Shown in pieces: positions 1 through 11,006 of a stretch of DNA of 64,000 nt. Every line of letters begins with the position of its first letter. The first letter of the stretch is position 1. The stretch covers positions 376,899 through 440,898 of the forward strand of contig KV425552.1 of the NCBI GenBank assembly GCA_001632425.1, written 5' to 3'. Made by a program: the position numbers and the translations under genes. The DNA comes from Neolentinus lepideus HHB14362 ss-1 (taxonomy: Eukaryota > Basidiomycota > Agaricomycetes > Gloeophyllales > Gloeophyllaceae). The notes under the pieces were generated by a model that was given only the letters and a program-made list of their open reading frames with translations, did not search any database and was not told the origin of the DNA.

Positions 1-1530
1 CATTCTCGAGCAATCCGAGGCTATGTATTCGGTTCACGCCTCCCTCACGAGCGAGATACGTTAGGTTCGATGAGAGTAGTACGTCTGGAAGCAACAGTAG
101 GCGAACGGATCTTTGGGGACGACGTTTCGGAGTCGGGTTCCTGGTCGTAGGTGCGGTATACTATATAGCACAGTAAGTCAACGAGTAGCAATGCGGTCAG
201 TAGCGTTCTGGTGATTCATGCCTTCATGAAGCCTAGAACAGGTTCCTGAGACTGGACGGTGGAGGTACATGGACGTTGATCCCAAAAGGGAGACAGAAGT
301 CCGTTCATGACTTTCTGCCCTCAGTCTTTGAAATATCTCACCGCGCATCCCCAGCTAGCTGAAGAAGTGCATGCACAAATTCTCAAGGAGAACAAAGGAA
401 AGATACTCCCGGCAAACCACCCGCTAACCCAGGTAGTCCGCGACGTGGCTCAGCAACTACTCCATGCCAACGATCTTGGCTATTTGTCTGATGAGCGCGT
501 GAAACGAGCCCACTCCCTTCCAGCTTGGCTTTCTGGGCAGTCGGACGTGTATGACACAAATATCAGTAGCCAAAGGGACGGGTTGGCGCCTGGTACAGGA
601 GGGAGGGAGTGGAAAGTAGTGGTCATACATGATCCTCGGGTGGTGAATGCTGCCGCGACATATGGTGTGCGGTCACGGAGCAGTCTTCTTGCTTGAATCT
701 CCACCATATTTACTAACATCCTTCCTTTAGGAAATATCATGGTGTGGACCGGACTGTTCCAACTGTGTGACACGCGAACAGAACTAGCATCGGTGCTCGG
801 TCACGGTGCGTAGCTGCCCTTCGCTACTTTCTTACTGATCTGCTATGCTGAGTTTCGTCGCCATCAGAAATGGGCCATGTTGGTGAGGAATGACGCGCCA
901 TTTTATCTCGTATATGTGTGGACGATTTCATATCTCTAGTGGCACGACACGTATCAGAGCGCTACTCGCTCGCCAATTGGCTCTTGCTCGCTGCCACCTT
1001 CATCACAACTTACACGCCCCTCAGTTTTCCTGTGGTTGACCTAATGATGACTCTTGTATTCAACCTTCCTATGAGCCGCAGCCAGGAACTAGAAGGTAAC
1101 AAGCGCATGTATGCGGTTGTTTATAGTCGTCCTGACTTGTTCTATCACTATCTCGGCAGCGGACAAGATCGGCCTCGAGCTAGCTGCGAAAGCTTGCTAT
1201 GACCCTGCAGGCGCCATCTCGTGAGTGTTGCCGTCCACGGTGAAAGGTGTTACTGACCATGTGCATAGGATGTTCGAGAAGTTTGAGATGCACAGTAGAT
1301 CTCATCCTGGCCTGATTGAATTCCTGCAGACACATCCCAGCCATGTCAGGCGTATTGAGGTATGTACATGGGATGCTTAAATCACAAGCGAGCGCTTGCT
1401 TATTTCGTTTGCACTCTTCGTACGCCAGCGAATGAAGACACTGTTGCCGGAAGCTTATGCTGTGCAGGCGGCGACTCCTGAGTGCGCGCAAGTTCAGGAC
1501 ATGGCTTATGCTATGCAGAACTTTTCATAG
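1..1530 (+). CDS. OMA1: OMA1-like mitochondrial metalloendopeptidase (peptidase M48), 5' end missing
   Basis: OMA1 is a zinc protease of the mitochondrial inner membrane that acts in stress-dependent quality control. The frame is open from base 3, so the start lies left of the window. Exons: 3-172, 232-298, 325-664, 731-805, 868-882, 940-1095, 1160-1220, 1269-1359 and 1429-1530; all phases agree and give about 358 residues to the TAG. A hydrophobic segment (FLVVGAVYYIAH) is followed by VPETGRWRYMDVDPK, KILPANHPLT, NIMVWTGLF, then the zinc motif HEMGH, split by an intron. NLPMSRSQELEADKIGLELA then carries the third-ligand region, and the protein ends with MKTLLPEAYA. This order fits OMA1 throughout. 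Two oddities: exon 5 is only 15 nt, and the intron at 299-324 would be only 26 nt. No in-frame stop is seen in the spliced model, so the gene may be functional, but the 26-nt gap could also be a disabling insertion. Confidence 0.85.
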
Positions 1531-1628
1531 CAGGTCTGGGATGTCGACTCTTGATTGTGTATGCATCTCCTACGCCCGCATGTACTATACACGCCACAAA
1601 ACGACGATGGACGTTATCACTGCTATCC

Positions 1629-2790
1629 TCGACGCGCCGTTTTATCTCGTATATCTGTCTCTCTAGTGGCGAAACACGCACCGCTCTCTAAATGGTTCTT
1701 TTCCCGGGCGTTAGCTGACCTAGTGTTCGACCTTCCTATGGGCCGCAGCCAGTAACTAGAAGGTGACAAGTGATCGTCTATATCGGACTGGTACTATAAC
1801 TATCCCGGCAGCGGACAAGCATCTCGTGAATGTTGCCGGCCATGATCAAAGCGGGCTTCGGATGTTCGGGGAGCACGGCAAATCTCATTCTGGGCTGTCC
1901 TAGCCATCCCAGCGTCGAGCCATGTACAGGGAATACTTGAATCCTGTTATTCACGAGCGCTTGCTTATTTCGCTTGCGCCAGCGAATGAAAAAGCTGCTG
2001 CCGGAAGCTGGGCGCACGCAAGTTCGAGATGTGGCTTATGTGATGCGGAACGTTTCATAGAAGGTCTAGGATATTCATTATTTGCATTTCCTAGGCCCGA
2101 TATGCCTCCGCCCTGTACCATGCACACCACTCTGCATAAAAGCACGATGGGCATCGCCTCGTTTGGAGATGAAGAAGCCACAGGACGTAACCGCAGCCGT
2201 CAGCTCCGTATTAAATCACTTTCCCACTTCTCGTACGCCAGCGAAAGAAAACGCGCTTCAAGTTCGAGACATGCCTAGCTTCTCGTAGCAGGTCTGGACA
2301 TGGATGTCGTGCATGCGTTTCGGAGGCCCGCCACAAAACGGTACCTCTGCTGTCCTGGCACGACACACTCTGCAAGTGTCGGCTGACCTAGTGTTCAACA
2401 AGTGCGGTCGTCTATAGATCTTGACTTGTACTGTAGCTATCTCGGCGGGGACAACCTCGTTCGGCTCGAGTATTGAGGAGTTTGAGATGCACAGTGAATC
2501 GGATCATATGCATCCTGGCCTGATTGGCATCTCAGTCATGTATATGGAGTACATGCTTATTTCCCGTACGCTGGCGGACGAAAAGACTACGCGTGCGGGA
2601 CGGTCTGGGATGTCGGCGTAGGCCCACAAACCGACGATGGACGGCCTCTGCTATCCTAACATGATCCTGATTTGTACTGCATCATATATAAGTCAGTGGG
2701 CAAGGAAGATTGAGATGTGGTATGCACGGGATATCTCGTATATATACTATGCGTCCGCGGATGAAAAGATGCGGGGCTGCGTTCTGTGAT
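1629..2790 (+). pseudogene. Decayed tandem copies of the OMA1 3' exons
   Basis: The segment from about 895 to 1628 (the last four OMA1 exons plus 3' flank) recurs downstream in worn form. Copy 2 (about 1629-2170) keeps counterparts of exon 6 (GPMGRSQ-like), exon 8 and the last exon in the same order, but CAG GAA has become CAG TAA at about 1749-1754. A third piece (about 2220-2350) keeps only the last exon and its flank. A fourth (about 2356-2650) keeps the end of exon 6, exon 8 (EEFEMHSES, then HPGLIG) and the last exon. A fifth (about 2660-2790) is barely recognisable. The shared downstream tag CACAAAACGACGATGG marks the unit ends. Stops, deletions and frame changes make all of these non-coding. 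Confidence 0.75.
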
Positions 2791-2822
2791 CGCGTGGGTT
2801 ACTGCACTGTACTATGCATAAA

Positions 2823-2938
2823 ACGATGGATATTGCCTACACGCAGAAGACGATGGATACTACCTGTACACAAACGACGGTGGATACTACCTGTACACAA
2901 AACGACGGTGGAGTTTACCGGTACATAAAACGACGATG
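2823..2938 (+). repeat. Minisatellite, about 27-bp unit, four copies
   Basis: Four head-to-tail units begin ACGATGGATA or ACGGTGGA and continue with TACCTGTACACAAA-like sequence. The unit resembles the short tag found after each decayed OMA1 copy, so it probably grew from that flank. Confidence 0.8.
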
Positions 2939-4240
2939 AACATTACTTCTGCTAATCGTTCGGAGGACATGACCGCAGCTCGCACATTCCCTTCCCTTGA
3001 CGCAGCAGATCATAGACGCGTCCTGGCGATGTCGTGCTATTGGGACATGTTTCGTGGGCCATCATACTCGTGCTATTGGGACACGGTCCATCATCCATCA
3101 TCTCGTGTTATCGGGACATTGGGACATACACCCGCGCTGGAGAATTTCAGCACATCAACGCGCCATCTTGTGCCATGGCCACTTCAAGTTCACGAACCGG
3201 CTAAGATGCTCGGCTGAGATACTGAGATGCTGCTTTACGCACTGGCTTAGATGCTGCTTCACGCACCGGCTGAGATCCCCATGTCACTGCCCACATGGAA
3301 TAGAACCTTCCCGTCGTTAATGGACAAGGGCCATGCGGTGTTTGTGCCTTTTGACAAAGAGATCCCAGCATCGTGGTGGCGAGTGTACAGCAGTCTCGGA
3401 CCTGGGCCTGCGGTCAGTAACGTTATTCTGGCTGAGATGACGGTCCCGAGGCAGAAGATGCTGCAAGTCGACAGGATTTCGTCACCACCGGGAAGACCTC
3501 AGGTTGAGTACCATGCGTTTTTCTGGTTTCCCTGAGATGAAGGCATGCAGTTGCGTGAGATCTACCTGTGAACGTCGATGCGTCTCTGGACCCACGTTAT
3601 TATATATCTGTCCAGGCTATCGTAGCTCCGAATCGATCTTGTATACAATGGTTGTTCTTTGATTAGGCCGGAGGGATGAAGGAATCTAATCAGGTCCCTC
3701 ATGACAGCTGTACGTCCCGGTGGGCGCTACATGTGCATGAAGATACCATCGGGCTCCTGACTTTCACGTGGGTCAGATTCGTTCCAGTCTCTGTTATGCG
3801 GCTTCATTTACGTACGGGTAGCTTGTTCTGAAGGACTCGACATTTCGCACTAGTAAGGGTGAATTGCGGGATATGCCACCATTGATGTGAGGCCATATGG
3901 GGGGACAGAGAGCTCTGGGTGGCTGCAGGGACGTGATCGAGGACCGCAAGGTGTATTGCGCATATGTACGCCATCCATCTCGATCAAGAGACTGATTTGA
4001 TAAGCACGGTGACAGAGATGATAGCGTCACTAGACGATCTGCCTCCACTCCGCCGGAATCTGTCACTACCACGCTGCACCCGCCGCCTCCCGCACCGGCC
4101 CACCATCACACGATCCTTCGAGAAGGGCGACATCACTAGGGACACGAAGCCTGCTCGCAAGCATCGCTTCTATCGTCGACTCCTCGCTCCATCCTGACCT
4201 GCGATGGCGACCAATACACCACATGGCTTACCCGCACTCC
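2939..4240. other. No assignable gene; short local repeats
   Basis: Between 3025 and 3125 the phrase TCGTGCTATTGGGACA recurs two to three times with changes. At 3215-3280 the phrase GATGCTGCTTTACGCAC recurs with changes. Open frames here (for example 3251-3535) match no family I know and show no consistent coding pattern. From about 3540 to 4240 I see nothing. Confidence 0.5.
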
Positions 4241-4244
4241 CCCT

Positions 4245-4250
4245 TATAAA
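4245..4250 (+). promoter_or_regulatory. TATA box of the aspartic peptidase gene
   Basis: TATAAA lies 75 bases upstream of the predicted ATG at 4325, a usual spacing for a fungal core promoter. No other element could be assigned. Confidence 0.5.
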
Positions 4251-4324
4251 TTACAGTTGTCCGGACTGAATTTCCCCAGTCGTGGCACTCATCCCATCGC
4301 CTATCCTCAGCAGTGTCCTGGGCC

Positions 4325-5942
4325 ATGTTCCGCTTCTCAGCCCTCTTGTCGCTTCTCGTCGTAGCGCTCAGCGCCACCGCGTCGCCCATCCTCGCCGACA
4401 CCCCCAAGGTCACCATCGGCTTTGCGACCCGGTTCAACCAGACCGGCGCTGCCAACATCGTCGCCGCTGACCGTGCGCGCATCGCCCACCTCAAGAACAG
4501 GACCCCCTCCGGCAACGGGAGGCGCGCGGCCTCGTTCTCCATCACCAACACCGCGGTGACATACACCACGTCTGTCGGTGTCGGCAGTCCGGCGACGAGC
4601 TGTGCGTATCACGCAGGCCTGCGTACAATTCTTTCGCTCACCGTGCCATCAATCCTCTAGACACGCTCCTCATCGATACCGGCAGCTCCAACACTTGGGT
4701 GGGCGCTGACAAGTCCTATGTCAAGACCAGCACGAGCACGAACACCCACAAGTCCGTGGTAAGCGTTATCTGCTCCGTAATTCACCCGTACCCCCAACTC
4801 ACGAGTATAATACACAGTCCGTCAGCTACGGCTCCGGCTCCTTCTCCGGCACTGAATGTAAGCAAACCCCCCGCCCGATTCCTTCAATTTCGCGGTCGAG
4901 AGCTAATTCGATTTTTTCAGACACGGACAAGGTCACGCTCTCCTCCGACCTGGTCATCGACTCGCAGTCCATCGGCGTAGCGTCCCAGTCGTCCGGCTTC
5001 GACGGCGTCGACGGCATCCTCGGCATCGGGCCCGTCGCGCTCACCGAAGGTCAGTACCCCCAATACCATCTCCTCTCCTCTCCCTCCACTCAAATCAAGA
5101 CTAAACTAAACTAAACTCATCCCAGGCACCGTCTCCGGCGTCTCCTCCGTCCCCACCGTCAGCGACAACCTCCACTCCGCGGGCACCATCTCCACCGAGT
5201 CCGTCGGCGTCTTCTTCGCGCCCACGACATCCGAGTCGGACACGAACGGCGAGCTCACGTTCGGCGGCGCGGACAGCAGCAAGTACACGGGGACGCTCGC
5301 GTACACGTCCCTTACGAGCACGAGCCCCGCGAGCGAGTATTGGGGGATCGACCAGAGCGTGTCGTATGGCGGGCAGACGATCTTGGCGTCGACTGCCGGG
5401 ATTGTGGATACGGGCACGACGCTCGTGTACATCGCCACCGGTACGCCCATCCCCCCTTCCCTCCCCTCTCTTCCCCCTCTCACCCCTTTCGTTTCCAGAC
5501 GCCTACAACAAATACGTCTCCGCCACCGGCGCCTCCCTCGACAGCACCACCGGCCTCCTCCGCATCTCCGCCGCCAAGTACGCGGACCTCAAGACGCTGG
5601 ACTTCCACATCGGCGGGACGGCGTACGGGCTGACGGCGAACGCGCAGACGTGGCCGCGGTCTTTGAACAGCTATATTGGGGGGGAGAGCGGGGATATTTA
5701 TTTGGTGGTCAACGACGTTAGTTTTTACTTTTTTTTTTTTTCGTCTTGAGTTGTTGCTTTTCTCGTGCTGATTTGATTTTCTAACCCTTGGGTTCGATTT
5801 ACAGATCGGCAACGACAGCGGCGAGGGCCTCGACTTTATCGACGGGTACACGTTCCTGGAGCGCTTCTACACGGTGTTTGACACCACGAACTCCCGCTTT
5901 GGGATCGCTACGACGTCGTACACGTCGGCTACTTCGAACTAG
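4325..5942 (+). CDS. Secreted pepsin-family aspartic peptidase (A1, polyporopepsin-like)
   Basis: Exons: 4325-4601, 4661-4758, 4818-4857, 4921-5049, 5126-5440, 5499-5716 and 5805-5942. All six introns are GT-AG and in phase. The ATG at 4325 opens a signal peptide (MFRFSALLSLLVVALSATAS), followed by a propeptide of roughly 70 residues. The mature domain has the first catalytic motif LLIDTGSSNTWVG, the flap SYGSGSFSGTEY, FDGVDGILGIGP, and the second catalytic motif GIVDTGTTLVYIA. The C-terminal part has GIDQSVSYGG and the conserved end FIDGYTFLERFYTVFDTTN. Both aspartates are present and length is usual for the family, so it should be active, probably as an extracellular acid protease. A TATA box lies upstream. 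The last codons and the stop lie inside a short tandem repeat that runs on into the 3' UTR. Confidence 0.93.
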
Positions 5943-6023
5943 GTCGTACACGTCTGCACTTTGAATTAGGTCGTACGCGTCTGCATTTTGAATTAGGTCG
6001 TACGTGGCGCTACTTCGAACTAG
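5915..6023 (+). repeat. 27/28-bp tandem repeat spanning the peptidase stop codon
   Basis: Four units start GTCGTAC and end in AACTAG or AATTAG: 5915-5942, 5943-5969, 5970-5996 and 5997-6023. The first unit encodes the peptidase C-terminus and its TAG; the other three are 3' UTR. Nothing else is seen up to the tRNA at 6258. Confidence 0.85.
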
Positions 6024-6257
6024 TCTCTCCAATTTGAAGTACCCAGTATCTCTCGTTGCTGGAGGGTTATTGGCAAGTGATGTTTGAGAGTACGATAGAG
6101 TGGCTTGGATGTGTATGGGAATAAGAAATGAATTTATGTGTTATCTGCTGGGATGGGAATTTGTTTGACATGGCGTTCATCGTGCATCAGGGAGCAAGGT
6201 GACTTTTGTTACATTGCGAACACGGTTTCAACAAAAACTGATGGACTTGAACTCAGT

Positions 6258-6328
6258 TCGGATACGGGGAATCGAACCCCGAGCTACCGCGTGAGAGGCG
6301 GTAATGTTAGCCATTACACCATATCCGA
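6258..6328 (-). tRNA. tRNA-Glu (anticodon CTC)
   Basis: Read on the minus strand, the 5' end TCGGATA pairs fully with the 3' end TATCCGA. A D-arm with AATGGCTAACA, an anticodon stem CCGC/GCGG around loop CTCTCAC (anticodon CTC) and a T-arm CGGGG TTCGATT CCCCG are all present. There is no intron. It decodes GAG. Confidence 0.95.
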
Positions 6329-6697
6329 TGCTTAGTATTTATTCAGATATATAATCAATGTCATCTCTTTGTTCTTTGTTTTGAATCTTGTTTATTATCT
6401 CTAGGGTATGACCCTATGTTAGACATTACAAGCCGTATATCTATGCTACGTGTTGTTCTTCGTCCCGTGAAAGTAATATCATATCAAGTCTCGTACTAAT
6501 CAAGGACTGAGATGCGAGGAGGCACAAAGACGGAATGTTAGCCATTATGCCATATCCAATTCAACTCTATAGCATGATAACCTGCCATGACCACAGCTAG
6601 CACACCAGGTACCGAACAGTCTTCTATCAAGTCAAAGTCCAACACGCGAATGATACATGGAATAAGTAGGGAATACACTAGTCGGTCACAACACGCA
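6329..6697. other. Intergenic, apart from a tRNA-Glu fragment
   Basis: This stretch separates tRNA-Glu from the 3' end of the WD40 gene. Apart from the tRNA-like piece at 6531-6558 I see nothing in it. Confidence 0.5.
6531..6558 (-). pseudogene. Fragment of a tRNA-Glu gene (5' half)
   Basis: This stretch repeats the acceptor/D-arm half of the tRNA-Glu about 230 bases away, including AATGTTAGCCATTA without change and CATATCC near the end. The anticodon and T-arm are missing, so it cannot make a tRNA. It looks like a relic of a local duplication. Confidence 0.7.
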
Positions 6698-9600
6698 TTA
6701 TCTCGATTGTTCCAGCGAGGACCGGTGAGGTGTCCGACGTCTATAGTACATGACCAGCTCCACTGATTGCCTCCAGACGTACTGACGAACGGCAGCCAAG
6801 GTCATGTCAAGAGGGAGAACAAGATCGTTGCACAAGATCTCGTAGTGTTCCTCGGCACGCGGACGGGAATGGGCGGTGGCGTCGCGGGGTCTCCCAGAAT
6901 CAAACGAAGACCGAGGAGTGGTGTAGGTGGAGTTACCCGATAGACGATCCAACTTGTCTTGTACCTGCTCAGACAATCTGGTAAGCTGCGCTGCGCCGAC
7001 GACCGTGCTGATACGCACATGATAAGTGAGCTTGCGCACGCGCAAGAACCGGCTAGCAGTAAGTTTAGATTGTGCACTGGCAGACAGTCAGTGCTGGTCG
7101 GTTTCGGACAGCCATGCATGCACTCACGTATTCAAAAGCTCGGGCAGTCTCTCTTCGTCCGGACCTCTTGCAGGGTAAGGTAGCAATATAAAGCTGACCT
7201 TTGACACCGGAATGGGTGTGACTCGGTTGGCCAACAGATATTCCAGGAGCCAGAAAGGCATTGCTTCTTCCAAGGCCTTCATGTCGTTCCCCGTGGAGGC
7301 CACACTGCCTTTGTACAATGTTTTCCATCCTGACGCAGCTTCTTCAGCGATGACGAGCGAGGTGTTGGGAGCTAGGGATAAATGAGGTCCTTCTGCGGAG
7401 GTCGGTGGTGTTATGGGATTTGATAAGAGAGATTGGATAGGCGACTTCGAGATCCCAGGCCCTGGGGTTGTACCATCCTGAAAAGCAAAGATCACTACGA
7501 TGAACAGGAAGTGTAACAGTAACTGAACCTACCTCAGCAGGTGTCCTTGGGACTTCGCTTGTTACCGTAGAACCACCAGGAGTCGCGATACTACCAGTTT
7601 CGTTAGCTCTCTTTGCGCTCTTCCCAAAATGGCGTAGCTTCCCCATCAATCCTCCAGCACTGGGTGTGCTGGGTGTAGCCGGAATGGCAGGGTCCACAGA
7701 CGTTTTGGGATTGCCCCATCCCGAGAAATCATCGGGCGTCGGGGGTCTCGCTCCAGACACGGAGTTCTGACGGCTTCTCAATGAGAAGTAGTCACCGTCC
7801 CTGGAAGAGGTAGGCGGTGCTGTCGCGATACCGACCGGGACGCCAGCCTTGGAGCGCGGCATAGGGGTAGCGTCATTGCTGGCTACGGCTGGGGACTGAG
7901 GAATGGGAGATAGTCCGCTATCTTTAGCAATCGGGTGTAATTGGATCATGGGTGTCAACAACGGTGAGGACCTTGCACTAGTGGGCACGTTCGGCGATAT
8001 CGCCGGGAGCATGCCGGGTGATGCTAACACTGCATTGCTGAAAGGTGAGCGGGCGGACGTTGTGGAAGCATCCGAGTTGGTTCGGGATCTTATGGCCAGC
8101 GGCGAATGACCATTTAATTCGATATGTGTAGGAGCAGCTCCACGATGAAGACTCCTATGATGGGCATGGTCGTGCTCATCTCGTCCTCGTCTAGATGCAG
8201 CACGCTGTTCTTCCCGAATAAAGCCCAAGAACAAATTCCGTAATATCCATTTGCCAATGTTCACTAGCAATGTGATAAACGTTAGCGCAACCACTAGACA
8301 GAAGTTCACCGCGAATCTCACATCGAAGCTCATCACTGAAATGCTTCTCCGGTGGATATCCCGCCTCATCCGCATATATCTCCGCTTCGAAACACTTGTC
8401 GCTCAAATGGACAGTGAGCACCCCAGTATTGGTATCGACAGACGACCAAGCTGTCACCACGGCTTCGCCCTCGATCCGTTCCCGTACAGACTCCAGCGCC
8501 TCTCTTGGACTTCTCTCTTTCTCCTCCTGCCTATCACTTCCACCAGCCGTACTTCCCCTGAAGCTAGCAGCAGACACATCTTCGGGAGTATACTTGCCCA
8601 GGCAGGTACCTCTGACAATATCCCATACTGCAACCTCGCCAGCAGTGTCGACCGTCAAGGCATGTATCCTGTCGTTCAAGGTGATCGATCTGACAAGCCC
8701 ATGGTCACCCTCGATGACATGGTCAGGCGTCTTGACAAGTGGCACCGCGTCCGCAGCCACCTCCCTCTCCTCGTAATCAGCCCGCGCCGTGTTCACGGGC
8801 TGCACAGCTTCGTCAACGAATCGAGAGTTCATGGTATCGCTACGGTGTATAGGTGCATTGGATAGTGCAGGTGGCTGCTGAAGGGGGAATGTAGACTGTA
8901 GTGGCGAGCGATGGGATAAATGGGGAACAGATAGAACGGACGTAGCAGAATACAGTGTCGCCACTTCGGGATCCTTGCCCCTACCGAAAGACGCATAAGG
9001 TGTGAAAGGATCATTCGCCGAAGTGAGCCTCACAAGGCTCTCGAATGGTATCCCAAACAGAGTATCAGCATCATGTTGATCCTTCTGCTCGAACACCGAG
9101 GTGATGGATCCCTGAAGTGAAGGAGACAAGGAGGTTCTATGCTGCGCCTTGATGGACGGAGAAAGTTGCGAATTGAACTCGAACGGGTTCAGCGATCGAA
9201 GCGGAGAACGTGGCCTTTCGACGTCGTAGGAATTGCGCTTCCTCGATAGCACGGGAGATGCTGAATATTCCGTAGCGCCAGGGTTATCAGCCTCAACCAT
9301 ACCAATAACTGAGGCGCGCACTGCACGCCGAGGTGGAATGCGCCAGCGCTTGATACCCGAGTTACAAGCGGCGGTCCAAAGCAAGTTGTCGTCCATTACA
9401 GCAATCTTGTTGATGCCCTCTGATGTCGATGGACAATGCTCGCTCAGATCCTGACATAAGACTGTGCATTCCCCTTCTGACACATCGGCGCAGTCCTCGA
9501 CGTCCACGCGGCAGACCAGACCAGACCTATCGCCAGAATAGAATATCTCAAGGGATGGGTGGGAGGAGAACAGTGACCAGACGGAGTCCGTATGGTGTGT

Positions 9601-11006
9601 AAATGTATGCAGACATCGTTGGGAAGATAGCGACCAAAGCTTGATGGAAGCTGTAAACAGATGTAGGAGAAGCACAATATACTAAATCAAGAAGCGACTT
9701 ACCATCCGCAGAACCTGTGAGAAGCTATTCATGATCAACAACCTCATTCGCAGTCCGAAAGGGTGAACGCCTCACATATCTCGAATCCTCCGATATCAAT
9801 ATCGCCCTGATGTTGTCCGTATGTCCCACCAGCTTGGCTATTCGTCTCCCGGACCTAGGGTCCCACATTCGTACGACACGCTCCGGCGACCCGGATGCGA
9901 TAGCGTGACCAAACGGATCTGCCGCGAGTGCATATATCGACGACTTCGGTCCTGACGAGTCGGGTGGATTGAAGGTGATGAGCGGGTCGGGATTGCTGGT
10001 GTCGGAGGAACGTGTAAGGTCCCAGAGCTTGATGGTGCGGTCAAAGGATCCGGAAGCAACCCAGTTCTGCTCGCGACTTCTGTTGTGTGAGAGGACAATT
10101 ATACAGGAACGTAATCGGACTCACCAGAGAGCGAGACAGCGGACATAGTCGACGTGAGTACCGACGATGACGGGTTCGAGGTTCTGGGGGTTATGAGGAC
10201 TCCAAGCTTTGACAGTTCCATCGGAAGAGGCAGACAAGACTGTGCAGGAAGATCAAGCCCATGCGGTATCTGCTGGTGCCATTCACTCACCAGTTTGATT
10301 ATAGTTACATAGTAGTATATCGTTCACCCAGTCCGAATGCGCCTGGGCAGCTTGCCGAAACTGCGTCGACTATACGGTTCATCTCTATGAGGCAGGGATC
10401 AGACACTCAGCATGACGTTCCAAAACTCACTTTACCCGACTCGACGGCGTCCGTGTCCATCTCCCACTGTTCCTCGTACGGGATCTCGTCGTCCCGACCC
10501 CGAGGCCGCTTTCGTCTCCATGCACCACTCTCTTTCACGTCGCCCAGGACATCTCCATCGCGTATCACTTCCTCTCCTTCCTCCTCTTCCTCGATAATAT
10601 CGTCCGCCCAGCCTGTCAACATCTCCCATCGCGCAGTCGAACTTCGCTGCTCATCTCGTGTCACACCATACTTCCGCGCCCTCTTCTTCATCGGCACACC
10701 AAGCTCCCAAGAAATAACAAGGCCATCCCTCCCTCCGGTGTATAGTATGCCTTCTGGCGTCGAACGACCGACTAGTTGTGTGGATGTATCCAACGCCAAC
10801 GCGACCACTCCCAAACGATGTCTCGGATGCTGCGGTCTTTTGGATGATCTAGTGTCAGTATCTACGGCAGTCGGCTGCGCGGGGATGAGTGCGGGACCAG
10901 TCGTTCCGTGCTGTGATATACCGTGGTTAGGCAGTTGCAGACGAGGAACAGGGCCGGCAGGAGGGGGTATCACATAAGAGACTCTTCGTCGAGGTGGCGG
11001 GGCCAT
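6698..11006 (-). CDS. WDR48: WDR48/UAF1-like WD40 protein with C-terminal DUF3337
   Basis: Orthologues (WDR48/UAF1, yeast Duf1, fission yeast Bun107) bind and activate ubiquitin-specific proteases. Exons on the minus strand: 11006-10431, 10369-10291, 10239-10125, 10076-9776, 9724-9703, 9650-8310, 8263-7533, 7477-7128 and 7076-6698; phases agree and give 1297 residues. The N-terminus ([26 protein letters not shown]) starts the propeller. Repeats follow: [56 protein letters not shown] and [11 protein letters not shown]. The family's C-terminal motifs are present: [31 protein letters not shown], and [20 protein letters not shown] followed by YVW. Two serine/proline-rich insertions of 100-200 residues, one of them acidic (EEEEEGEE), make it longer than animal WDR48. 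Confidence 0.9.

Noticed and set aside
3251..3535. Plus-strand open frame after the OMA1 copies
   Set aside because: It has no recognisable motif, promoter or splice pattern; it may be chance or remnant sequence.
5101..5118. AAACTAAACT repeat as a possible telomere-like tract
   Set aside because: It is a short simple repeat inside intron 4 of the peptidase gene, too short and not a telomere unit.
8251..8865. Plus-strand open frame of 204 codons
   Set aside because: It overlaps the WD40 gene exons on the opposite strand and shows no family match.
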